Part shown: piece after piece, positions 50,861 to 58,769 of the stretch
Numbering within the stretch: position 1 is the first letter of the stretch
How the letters are laid out: each line of letters begins with the position of its first letter
Origin: Mesostigma viride
Lineage: Eukaryota; Streptophyta; Mesostigmatophyceae; Mesostigmatales; Mesostigmataceae
DNA length: 62,000 nucleotides
Assembly: GCA_009746045.1 (NCBI GenBank)
Contig: RPFO01000076.1
Location: 4,395,775-4,457,774, forward strand
Direction: 5' to 3'
The notes under the pieces: model-generated
What the model was told of the DNA's origin: nothing
What the model saw: only the letters and a program-made list of their open reading frames with translations
Databases searched by the model: none
Made by a program: the position numbers and the translations under genes

Positions 50861-51316
50861 AGTTAGATGAGATGCTTAGGCTGACACACGGATTTCCGGC
50901 CTGCGCGCCGCGTATTGCCTACCGCGGCTGAGCGGGACACCTCAGTACTGTACGGCAGGGTGTACGGTACTGAGGTGTCATGTGGACCGATGTGCGGTTA
51001 GTGCCAGACTGTGCCTAGACTCTAGCTCGACCCGCCAGATCCGGGTTATCCGGGTCTGACGGGCCGAGTGTAGTTGATGCTAGTGACGTGGTCGCATGGC
51101 ATTGCAGTGTCCAGTTGTCCACTGGTAGGTGCTGCAGGTAGCACTGCCATAGGCATATAGGCGTAGCACTGGGGAGTGCCGCAGCACCCGAGTTTGCCCA
51201 GACGTTCCATTCTGAGCCCTCAAGCTTACACTACTCTCATTGTATTATTGCTAATACAACCATCGTTCCCTTTCAGCTTTCGGCAGTTGTCCATCGTCGT
51301 TAGACTCGTTCCAACT
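50861..51316 (+). repeat. CopA-2 3' LTR (456 bp)
   Basis: Starts AGTTAGATGAG and ends GTTCCAACT. It contains an 18-bp hairpin with one mismatch (50936-50979): arms GACACCTCAGTACTGTAC and GTACGGTACTGAGGTGTC. The same hairpin occurs in CopA-1 with different base changes. Confidence 0.92.
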
Positions 51317-51318
51317 CC

Positions 51319-51453
51319 GACCCGGCGCGGAAACAACGGCTCGCGTGGTTGGAGGCGTTCATGACGTACTACATGCTGATCGACAACGGCGTGCCCCCCG
51401 GGTTCGCCCCCGCGCACCCCGGCACGGTGACGGGGGAGTTTATGACGGATTGA
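51319..51453 (+). pseudogene. C-terminal fragment of a gene in the viral remnant
   Basis: Right after the CopA-2 LTR, 44 codons end at TGA 51451-51453. The peptide (DPARKQRLAWLEAFMTYYML ... ending GTVTGEFMTD) is GC-rich with ordered, protein-like composition. The 5' part is beyond the nested elements, outside the window. I cannot name the family. It is placed with the viral remnant because the next genes run in the same direction with short AT-rich gaps, as in giant-virus genomes. Confidence 0.45.
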
Positions 51454-51880
51454 AGGAGGATGCTGTCGTGGGAGTAAAGTTTATTGTAATTTATTTTGTA
51501 ATAAAAGACTGTCCTTATGTGCGCTCACATATCGAAATTTTTGTCTGATAACAATATTCGGCTACAAACCATGCCCTATTATGTGATTCACTACCTTACC
51601 CCGGCGCACGGGTCAGACAAGGACCCCCAGTTCAGCGGCAGGATCCGCGCGACTGGGAATCGGATGAGATTGCCTGGATCGGCAAATCTGGCAGAGACGT
51701 CGGCGGGGGCGGTGCGGTCGTGCGTCGTGGCCGCCGTGCATGGTTGGCTTGCGTGGGCGTGCGCGAGGGCCACATGGCCGCATTAGAATAGCTCACGAAT
51801 TGAACGAGTCATCTCCCTACGACTCGAGCGAAATGATGGTGAACTGAATATGTATGTTTTGTTTATCCTAGATCGATTCC
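51454..51880 (+). other. Spacer of the viral remnant with one doubtful small ORF
   Basis: AT-rich at the left (GTAATTTATTTTGTAATAAA), then GC-rich. A 72-codon ORF at 51571-51786 (MPYYVIHYLTPAHGSDKDPQ ...) has no recognisable domain and competes with an opposing ORF (complement 51591-51773), so neither is claimed as a gene. Confidence 0.4.
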
Positions 51881-52114
51881 ATGTCCCAGTTCGGCGCAGT
51901 TCTTGTAGAATCCGCGATTGTTGCGGCGGCTATGGCCGGCATTATGACTCTCGTTCATTCGGTGCACATGCAGCAAAACTCGAGGATGGCAATGTCACAC
52001 ACTGGTATTTTGCTACAAGTCGGTGTGTCTGCGGCTATCCTGCACGTGTTATTTGAGTTGATTGGTTGGAACAGGAAGTTCTGTCTGCGTTTGCAAAGGG
52101 GCGGGAGGATGTGA
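51881..52114 (+). CDS. Small two-helix membrane protein, giant-virus type
   Basis: 77 residues. Two predicted membrane helices: about 5-25 (FGAVLVESAIVAAAMAGIMT) and about 42-62 (ILLQVGVSAAILHVLFELIG), followed by WNRKFCL. The pattern of a second helix ending H-x3-FE-x2-G-x-N-x3-C matches a short conserved membrane protein that I recall from many Nucleocytoviricota genomes (likely a virion membrane component). A shorter alternative start is not needed, since ATG 51881 gives the complete first helix. It is intact, and the DUF5767-like gene follows 105 bp on, in the same direction. Confidence 0.6.
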   Translation: MSQFGAVLVESAIVAAAMAGIMTLVHSVHMQQNSRMAMSHTGILLQVGVSAAILHVLFELIGWNRKFCLRLQRGGRM

Positions 52115-52219
52115 TTGCTAACCACTGAGTTATGAATATACGAATTGATCCAACTCTAGATCTATTTGTGTCCAGCCGTGCGCTTCCGGTCGAGTTCAAA
52201 TCACGACGCATAGTAGCAG

Positions 52220-53336
52220 ATGTCGACAAAACTCCTGCCCGTGGATATAGAGGACGCGGACGACGGCGCGGGTGGTGGATCTAGAATAAACGCCCCCATG
52301 GTGCGAGGAGGCGCGATGGACAACGTGGACATAGTGGACGACGACGGCGGCGAGTGGCCCGGCCCCATCGGCGCGGTGCCGCTGCACTCTAAAAAGAGCA
52401 AGCACAAGGACAAGAAGGGGGGGGGAGGAATAAATCGAGCAAGGAGGACATGTTCGACATGCTGGCCAACCCGAAGAAGACCAAGTCGATGTTCTCGGCT
52501 CCCCCGCCGGCTCATCAGCCGATGAAGAAGGGGTTCCAATTCGACCAGTACGGCGACTACGACGGGTACGGCGACGACGAGGGGTACGAGGACGATCTGC
52601 ATTACGGCGAGGACGTGATCGACGACGAGGCCATGATGCCCAGAAAGAGCCCGCAGGAGGTCCACGCGGAGAAGCTGGACCTCCCGCACAAGCTGCACAG
52701 GTACAAGGACAAGGGGTTCGCCGTTCCCAATTTCGACATGCGCGCGACATCGACGAGATGCGGTTCGAGTGCGACAAGGTGGCGCGCTCGATCCAGACCA
52801 AGAACGCCATCAACACGATGCGGCAGATGCTGGTGGCCACCACGTCCGCAATGCAGTTCTTCAACAACCGGTACGACCCGATAGGCCTCAAGCTGGACGG
52901 GTGGTCGGAGAGCATACTGGCGAACGTCACGGATTACGACGGGGTGTTCGAGCGGTTGTACGACAAGCACCGGCACCGCGTGTCGATGCCGCCGGAGATG
53001 GAGCTGATGCTGATGCTGGGCGGGTCGGCGATGATGTTCCATATGTCCGCTTCGTTCGCCAGTTCTGGGCTGCCCTCCATGACCGAGATTGCCAAAACGG
53101 ACCCCGAGCTGATGAAGAGCATCGTGAAGATGATGATACAGAAGCAGGAGGCCGCCGGGGGGGGCAGCAGGCTCCTCCGCCTCCTCCGCGTGAGAGCGAC
53201 GACGGCGCGGGGGCGGAGGGGGGAGTGGCGGGTACGTGATGCGCGGGCCCATGCTGTACAGGCCGGACGTGGCCCCCCCGTGAACATGGACAGGGTGGTG
53301 CAGGAGGCCATGCCTCCCAGCCCGCAGAGGGACAGT
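52220..53336 (+). pseudogene. Nucleocytoviricota conserved protein (DUF5767-like), 5' part, split by CopD
   Basis: ATG 52220 opens an acidic, disordered N-terminus (MSTKLLPVDIEDADDGAGGG). The conserved core lies at about 52758-53160. It shows NTMRQMLVATTSAMQFFNNR, then DPIGLKLDGWSESI, DYDGVFERLYDKH, PPEMELMLMLGGSAMMFHMS and TDPELMK. The LDGWSE / PE-L-L / GSA-M-H signature belongs to a family known from giant viruses (as I recall catalogued as DUF5767); its role is unknown. About five frame changes are needed to read it, mostly at G- or C-runs (52418, 53155, 53270) and GCGCG (52740). CopD then splits it at 53336; the C-terminus is at 59500-59678. Confidence 0.8.
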
Positions 53337-53681
53337 AGTTGAGTAACTCTAGAGCCCTAGGATCTGGCTCTGAGTTCCCCATGTCCGTCCGCACGCCATC
53401 CGCTAGCGTCCGCTCAGCCGCCGGCTATAATCCGGCGGTCCGATGCGGGCGACCGGTCTAAGGGCGGCGCCTAGGGCCGGCGCCACCTAGGCCCCAGTCC
53501 GGGGCCTTATCCGGGTCGGTACGGACGGCTAGCTTGTCCCACGGTTACGGCTAACCGGATAGGGTTTGCTGGCTAAGACATAAACCAGTGGTGGGCCAGC
53601 TCCGACGGTAGTTCTCTGTGTTCACCTTATCCCAAGCTCAACGTGACCGACCGCCATAGCTGAGCCGGTCGGGCTTTAACT
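53337..53681 (+). repeat. CopD 5' LTR (345 bp)
   Basis: AGTTGAGTAACTC...GGCTTTAACT. It contains a perfect 7-bp stem around an A/T-rich core, CCGCCGGCTATAATCCGGCGG, where TATAAT may be a promoter element. The next 12 bases, TGTATTCATAAA (53682-53693), are in primer-binding position and are complementary to 58796-58807. Confidence 0.96.
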
Positions 53682-53700
53682 TGTATTCATAAAAATCCCG

Positions 53701-56484
53701 ATGGTTTCCGGTACACGGAGCCGCACGGGCGAACACACAGATACGCCAAGTGGCGAGGCCGCAGGGTCCGTCCTGCCACGCTTTAGTGCGGACGAGGCCA
53801 CGAGGTTGATGCAAACCCTCGTGGCGCAACCGGAACTGGCCAAGCAGTTCAAGCATCTCATGCTGGCTGCTGACGATGCACTAAATCGCGGCCCTCTCAA
53901 GCAAACGGAGGTGCCCGCAGATCTACCGGCCGACTATACGGCGGACGACGCAGCAGATTTTCTAGCTGCTCTCAAGCGTCTGCGCGATGGACGCGCAGAC
54001 AAAGATTCGGAGCTGATTGGCAAGTTCCGTGCAGTATTCTGCAGTACAACAAAGCACCCAAACATTGCCAATCTAGTTCGCATTGCGGACGACAACAAAC
54101 AAACCTGGGAAGTTTTTTACAACGGTCTAGATGCCCACTTGTCGCGGTCTAAGGAAGAGGCCGACGAGCAAGCCTTCAACGACTTCGAGGGCTACGCAGT
54201 TAATAAGGCAAATTTGCCCGGGGCTGCACGTGATTTCCAGGTCTTCGTGCACAAGCACAAGCTGCTAGATACTCTCAAGCCCATTTTCCTGTGCAATCGC
54301 TTTCTCAAGAAATGCGACCTCTCGTCGGATGTGCATCTGACCATAGCGACGGAACTCAAAAAGAAGAGTGCCGTCAGTTTCGACGAGGGCATGCTGTATC
54401 TGATTTCATGCTTCAAGAGTGCGCAGTCCAAGCCGGCTGCCTCGGCTGCTCTACCATCCCTGCGCAAGGTGGATGCCGGCGCGTCTTCTTCTTCAGGCGC
54501 AGAGGCTCCCATTACGCGGTCGGAGCTTACGGCCATCCTGAAAAAGGTCGTCGGCCATGGCAACAACGGGGGCCAGCGAGGGCGCAAGCGCGGGCATGGT
54601 GGCGACGCCAAGCAGGGTGATAATCCCCCGGCCAAGCGGCAGCAGGGGGCGTCTACTGACCGCAAGCAACGCTGTGAGCGTTGCTTCGGACGTCGCCATG
54701 TCCGGGATGACTGCCGAGTTCGCCCGGACCTGGAGCTCGAGGACAACCTTTGCCGCAAGTGCCACGACGTTCTGCGTGGTCACAGCGTGGAGGCGTGCAA
54801 GGCCAAGCGCATCGTCGTCCACGGCACACGCGAGGAGTGGGCAGAGCGACGGGCAGCACGAAAGTCAGGTGAGAGCACGCTCGATACCCCTTCTTTTGCT
54901 CAGTGCGTCACGCTGAACCGGGCCGTCGTAGAGCCTGACGTCGTTCCTAAAAGCAACGTGACTGCATCCTCTGTCTCCTTCCGTGATGTGCTCACGCAAT
55001 CCGTTGATGCTGCTCTGGCTCTGTCGCGCCAGGATCACGTGCTTCCTGAGCACGGGTCTACAATGCGTGACCTAAGCAATGTGGTGTCTTCTAGGTCGGG
55101 TGTGTACAACGCCGAGCGACCAAGCACTACTGCAGCACCCCAGCTAGATACTGGGGCGGTTGGGCCTATGAGGAATGTTGTGACAGTGCAAGAGAATGCT
55201 GGGCGGGCAGATGTTCTCGGTACACACCACCCTAGTGTGGATCTTCACATTGGCAAGGTGCTCACACGGGCGGCCTTTCGTGCAGCCTCTGAAGCTGCCC
55301 AGTTAGCCAATGTCACTACCCCAGTAGTCACCCCACCTGTTGAGAACCCTGACAATGCCACTGCACCTCAGGCTGTCACCCTGAAGCTGTTAGCATACCA
55401 GATGCACCGTGCATACGGGCATGAGGCCCAAGCCGAGGTAGAGGGGGCACACATGTTGGGGGCACCTTTATACAACGAGCTGAAGAATGTGCGTGCTCAG
55501 TGTCCTGCCTGCATCAAGATCAGGAAGAAGTCGCGTAGGCGGCATGCCAAGACTCCACCCTTGGAGCGAGGGTACCTTGTGGGGGATGTCATGCACATGG
55601 AAGGGGGGGACACCTATTTCATAGTCAAGGATAGGTTCAGCAAGGCCACCTACATTGAGCCGCTGCCCCACATGTATGAGGCTGACCTGCACAGGGCTAT
55701 CAAGATCAGCCTGGCTTTCTTTCATCCCGTAGTGGAGCTCATGCTAGACCAGCAGTTCCGCTGTGTGCAAGGTTTGCCGGGGATGGAGGCCGTGGTCATC
55801 GTGGGGCGTGAGGATCACGGCAATATGGGCATGATAGATCGCACTGTAAGCTATGTCAAGACTGTGGCAGCCAAGCGACAGGATAACCCACATGGCAAAT
55901 CCTACGCGGTCAAGACGGCGTGGTGTAAGGAGCTCATGCATGTGTGCAACCATAGGCACGTGCTTGATGTCAAGGGCTTTGGGCTAGTCACGCCTCGGGG
56001 GCTGTCAGCGGGCACCTACTCACCCGAGGTAGTAGAGGCATACCAGCAGCATCTACAGGATACCGCCGCCAAGCTGCGGCTCAAGGATGCCACGCTGCCT
56101 GATTTGTCTAGCGCTTTTGAGGTCGGGCAGTTGGTCATGTTCCACAAGGAGAGCTCGCCCAGCGGCAAACGGGGCACCATGCAGGGGCCTGGGGCCATCA
56201 CAAAGTTAGACTGGCCGCTGCGGGTCATAGACATAGAGTGGAATGATCGGGTGTATAGGGTACCATGGGCATCGGTGGCAGGCTATAAGCAAGGGGATAG
56301 CATGGAGAGTGAGCTGGCAGCCAACAGGGCACTGGGGTGGGTAGTGAAGGATAATGCGCCTGTCGTAGCATCTGAGGTGGTACCCCACGGGTCGCTCCCA
56401 GGGGCAGACACAGCTACACCCCCCCCTCCCCTGGGCCCCAATATGACCCCGTGGATGGGTGGGATGAGGATGGGGTGGGTTTGA
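53701..56484 (+). CDS. CopD Gag-integrase ORF (927 residues)
   Basis: ATG 53701 lies 20 bp after the LTR. Gag core at about 30-250 (DEATRLMQTLVAQPELAKQF, LPGAARDFQVFVHKHKLLD); basic Gly-rich segment 285-320; zinc knuckles CERCFGRRHVRDDC (325-338) and CRKCHDVLRGHSVEAC (351-366). A Ser/Thr/Val linker of about 190 residues follows. Integrase: H in HRAYGHE (569-574), C601 and C604 (CPAC), D629 (VGDVMHMEG), D683 (MLDQQF) and, in the place of the usual Glu, D713 (GMIDRT). The C-terminal part has FEVGQLVMFHKESSPSGKRG. The ORF ends shortly after the slippery site at 56421. A gag-only product would need processing or another signal. Confidence 0.93.
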   Translation: MVSGTRSRTGEHTDTPSGEAAGSVLPRFSADEATRLMQTLVAQPELAKQFKHLMLAADDALNRGPLKQTEVPADLPADYTADDAADFLAALKRLRDGRADKDSELIGKFRAVFCSTTKHPNIANLVRIADDNKQTWEVFYNGLDAHLSRSKEEADEQAFNDFEGYAVNKANLPGAARDFQVFVHKHKLLDTLKPIFLCNRFLKKCDLSSDVHLTIATELKKKSAVSFDEGMLYLISCFKSAQSKPAASAALPSLRKVDAGASSSSGAEAPITRSELTAILKKVVGHGNNGGQRGRKRGHGGDAKQGDNPPAKRQQGASTDRKQRCERCFGRRHVRDDCRVRPDLELEDNLCRKCHDVLRGHSVEACKAKRIVVHGTREEWAERRAARKSGESTLDTPSFAQCVTLNRAVVEPDVVPKSNVTASSVSFRDVLTQSVDAALALSRQDHVLPEHGSTMRDLSNVVSSRSGVYNAERPSTTAAPQLDTGAVGPMRNVVTVQENAGRADVLGTHHPSVDLHIGKVLTRAAFRAASEAAQLANVTTPVVTPPVENPDNATAPQAVTLKLLAYQMHRAYGHEAQAEVEGAHMLGAPLYNELKNVRAQCPACIKIRKKSRRRHAKTPPLERGYLVGDVMHMEGGDTYFIVKDRFSKATYIEPLPHMYEADLHRAIKISLAFFHPVVELMLDQQFRCVQGLPGMEAVVIVGREDHGNMGMIDRTVSYVKTVAAKRQDNPHGKSYAVKTAWCKELMHVCNHRHVLDVKGFGLVTPRGLSAGTYSPEVVEAYQQHLQDTAAKLRLKDATLPDLSSAFEVGQLVMFHKESSPSGKRGTMQGPGAITKLDWPLRVIDIEWNDRVYRVPWASVAGYKQGDSMESELAANRALGWVVKDNAPVVASEVVPHGSLPGADTATPPPPLGPNMTPWMGGMRMGWV
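56421..56427 (+). promoter_or_regulatory. Candidate -1 frameshift site C CCC CCT
   Basis: In the Gag-integrase frame (ACA CCC CCC CCT) the heptamer C CCC CCT fits X XXY YYZ. Slipping back one base enters the frame of the second ORF, which is open from here and has no ATG before its domains (a GTG at 56451 is its first candidate start). The frame overlap is at least 56400-56484. No pseudoknot was worked out. Confidence 0.6.
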
Positions 56485-58769
56485 CGGGACCTAGTGCACG
56501 TAATGACTCACCTCCTGTGCTAGCCACGGATAATGTGGGAGGCCCGCCTAGCGTGGCCTCGCCGGAGGGTCAGGGTCCTGCCCATGCGCCTCGCCCACCT
56601 AGGGACCTGGCTTCAACGGTCACGGCCTTGTGGCGTGCTCAGGCGCTTAAAGCGAAAGCTGCATCAGGGGTGGCTCAGGTCAAAACTCTCTCACAGGGGG
56701 TCAGGCCGGTTAAGTCAGCCTTGTTTCCTACGTGTAGACCGTGGCAGCTGGTGGCTGTGGACACGCAAGCATCCGTGTCTATTATCTCTCGTCGGGCAGC
56801 CACCCTGTATCCAGTGCTAGAGTCGCCGTACAAATCGGTGACCGACTTTGCAGGCACTTCGGCATATCAAGTTACCGGGATGGTGGTGCTGCCGGTGTTG
56901 GGCATTGACACGCCGTTTCACGTCGTGGATGGCTACGAGGATGTGGCCTTGCTGGGCGAACCTTTCGTATCATACCCGGGGTTCTCAGTGTCCGCTGACT
57001 TGCTGTCAGTCGCGGGGGTGGGCAGCATCCCGCTTCGCGAGTACCACGCTCCATTGGGGGTGGTGGTCGGGCAGCCCGGCGTCGTGCGGCGCTTACCGAT
57101 GGCGGCGTTTTCCACACCGCCGCTCGTCCAGTCCATCATTCAGCCTCAGGATTGGCACCCGCGCAGCTTCGGCCTCCACTCACACTCACTGGCGGCGGAT
57201 AGCCCTGTGACGTGGGAGCAACTTGTCCTGGACTGTCAAGATCCTCTCAAGTTTGCTTTGTGGCGCGACGCGTTCATTCGAGCCAAGGAGCAGTGGCGAG
57301 AGCGCGAGGTCTACCGAGGATTGGAGAGTGTGCCAGCCGGGGCCACGCGGTTGCGGTTGAAGTTCGTGCTCACCTACAAGCCGGACGAGACCAACTCTTC
57401 GGTGGTGTTCCGGGTAAGGCCCGTGGTCACGGAGACGAAGGGGTCCTCCCCGCTGGATGCCAAGGATCTTTATACCCCTGGGCTCAACCATGTTTCGCAT
57501 CGGCTACTGACGGTCATCTACTTGGGCAAGCGGAACGCGGGCAAGGACTACGGGATGTGGTGCGGTGACTTTCAGCGGGCATTCCTCCACAGCGACGCTG
57601 GGGTCGCGCAGCAAACATGGCAAGGCACCCGCTACGTGGTGAAGGTCCCGGTGGTCTGGCAGGATGGCACCATTGGCAGCGAGTATATCGAGCTGTTGAC
57701 AGGGGTGGAGGGGCTGCAGAGCTCTCCCATCATCTTCCGCATTTCCGCGGAGGAGGTCTTGCAGAGCTTAGGGGCCACGTACCATCGCGCGGATCCTAAC
57801 TTCTTTGTGGTCCCCACCGGCGTCCCTGGCGAGCCAGCCCTCTTCGTGTGGCATGGCGATGACTTCAAGCTGGTGGCACCTCGCACCTTTGCTACACAGT
57901 TTCTTGCTGCAGTGGCGGCTAAGTTTCCCCTGGGCAGGGCGGTGGATCATGAGGAGGGTAAACCTGTGGTATTTTGCGGCGTGCAGTCTACGTTGCAGCG
58001 GGATTCGCGTTCTGGCGAATGGGTCATGCACATGCAGGATAGCCGCAACTATGTGGTTGACCTGCTGGCCAACCTCCCGTCCCCGCTGTTAGCAACCCAT
58101 GGGCCCTCGGTTAAGGGCAAGCTCGGGTGGTTGGCGGACACGGTGGCACCTGATTTGGCAGTGCTCGCTCGCCTGCCCGATGATGTGCTGGAAGGACTAG
58201 GGTCCATTCATGTTCGGCGGCAGCTGGCCATGACGCCCGGCATTGTGCTTCGTGGGCTTGATTGCTCACAGCCGGTGCACCTCGAGATCGTGACGGATGC
58301 TAATCTAGAGACGCGCACAGTCAGCCAAGTGCGGGCCCGCATGGGGGCGCTGTTCTTTATCAGCAATGAGGGCCAGCCTGGCATGTTGTTAGATTGGTAC
58401 TCGCGCTTGCACAGCCGCATTGCCACTAGCCCCAACACGGCTGAATGCCGGGGCATTGTTTCAGCTATCTCACATGGCATGTGGCTGCGGTACTTGCTGG
58501 GTTGGGTATTTGGCTCGTGTGGGTTCACTCTTCACTGGACTAGCACGGTGCACACTGACTCACAAAGTTGTTTGGCCTTCCTTGACAATCCCTATGCGCG
58601 GTCACAGGACGTTGATTACCTCGTACTCGCTGAGGCGGCCTCCTGCGTCACGCGTCTCCAGCACATCGCGGATGAACTCAATCCCGCGGATGCACTCACC
58701 AAGGAGGCGCGGGAGGCTGCCCCGCAGTACGCAGTGTTGCGCAAGCGCATGACGATGCAACACCCGTGA
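56451..58769 (+). CDS. CopD protease-like - reverse transcriptase - RNase H ORF (772 residues)
   Basis: Residues from GTG 56451. The retropepsin-like domain is about 95-178: WQLVAVDTQASVSIISRRAA (D104), VTDFAGTSAYQVTGMVVLPV, LGIDTPFHVVDGYEDVALLG, EPFVS. RT: LRLKFVLTYK and VRPVVTETKG (fingers), WCGDFQRAFLHS (D373), LQSSPIIFRISAEEV, FVWHGDDFKLVAP (468-471). RNase H: EIVTDANLETRTVSQ (D616), SPNTAECRGIVSA (E665), VHTDSQSCLAF (D703), DELNPADALTKEA. These enzymes copy the RNA into DNA. DTQ replaces DTG, and HGDD replaces YVDD, as in CopA and CopE. The ORF is intact and probably made as a fusion by frameshifting. Confidence 0.93.
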   Translation: MDGWDEDGVGLTGPSARNDSPPVLATDNVGGPPSVASPEGQGPAHAPRPPRDLASTVTALWRAQALKAKAASGVAQVKTLSQGVRPVKSALFPTCRPWQLVAVDTQASVSIISRRAATLYPVLESPYKSVTDFAGTSAYQVTGMVVLPVLGIDTPFHVVDGYEDVALLGEPFVSYPGFSVSADLLSVAGVGSIPLREYHAPLGVVVGQPGVVRRLPMAAFSTPPLVQSIIQPQDWHPRSFGLHSHSLAADSPVTWEQLVLDCQDPLKFALWRDAFIRAKEQWREREVYRGLESVPAGATRLRLKFVLTYKPDETNSSVVFRVRPVVTETKGSSPLDAKDLYTPGLNHVSHRLLTVIYLGKRNAGKDYGMWCGDFQRAFLHSDAGVAQQTWQGTRYVVKVPVVWQDGTIGSEYIELLTGVEGLQSSPIIFRISAEEVLQSLGATYHRADPNFFVVPTGVPGEPALFVWHGDDFKLVAPRTFATQFLAAVAAKFPLGRAVDHEEGKPVVFCGVQSTLQRDSRSGEWVMHMQDSRNYVVDLLANLPSPLLATHGPSVKGKLGWLADTVAPDLAVLARLPDDVLEGLGSIHVRRQLAMTPGIVLRGLDCSQPVHLEIVTDANLETRTVSQVRARMGALFFISNEGQPGMLLDWYSRLHSRIATSPNTAECRGIVSAISHGMWLRYLLGWVFGSCGFTLHWTSTVHTDSQSCLAFLDNPYARSQDVDYLVLAEAASCVTRLQHIADELNPADALTKEAREAAPQYAVLRKRMTMQHP

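Larger units (their letters stand above)
43249..51316 (+). mobile_element. CopA-2, copia-type LTR retrotransposon (5' end left of the window)
   Basis: A plus-strand copy of CopA. Its gag starts after GypB-2, which split the element near the gag start; its 5' LTR must lie outside the window. It carries gag (interrupted), integrase, protease-like domain, RT, RNase H, a 3' untranslated region and the 3' LTR (50861-51316). Beyond 51316 lies viral sequence, beginning CCGAC, so CCGAC is the expected target duplication. Multiple frameshifts show that it is an old copy. Confidence 0.92.

Noticed and set aside
51571-51786. 72-codon ORF in the viral spacer as a gene
   Set aside because: No domain, an opposing ORF of equal length and no conserved context; it was mentioned only within the spacer.
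52196-53394. Several long minus-strand ORFs opposite the DUF5767-like gene
   Set aside because: They are Arg/Pro/Ser-rich shadows of a GC-rich gene. The plus strand has the conserved LDGWSE-type signature.
55141-55170. LDTGAVGPM in CopD Gag-integrase as a protease at the usual place
   Set aside because: It has the DTGA string but no flap and no LLG motif follows, the surroundings are low-complexity, and CopA and CopE have nothing alike there. The retropepsin layout is found after integrase.
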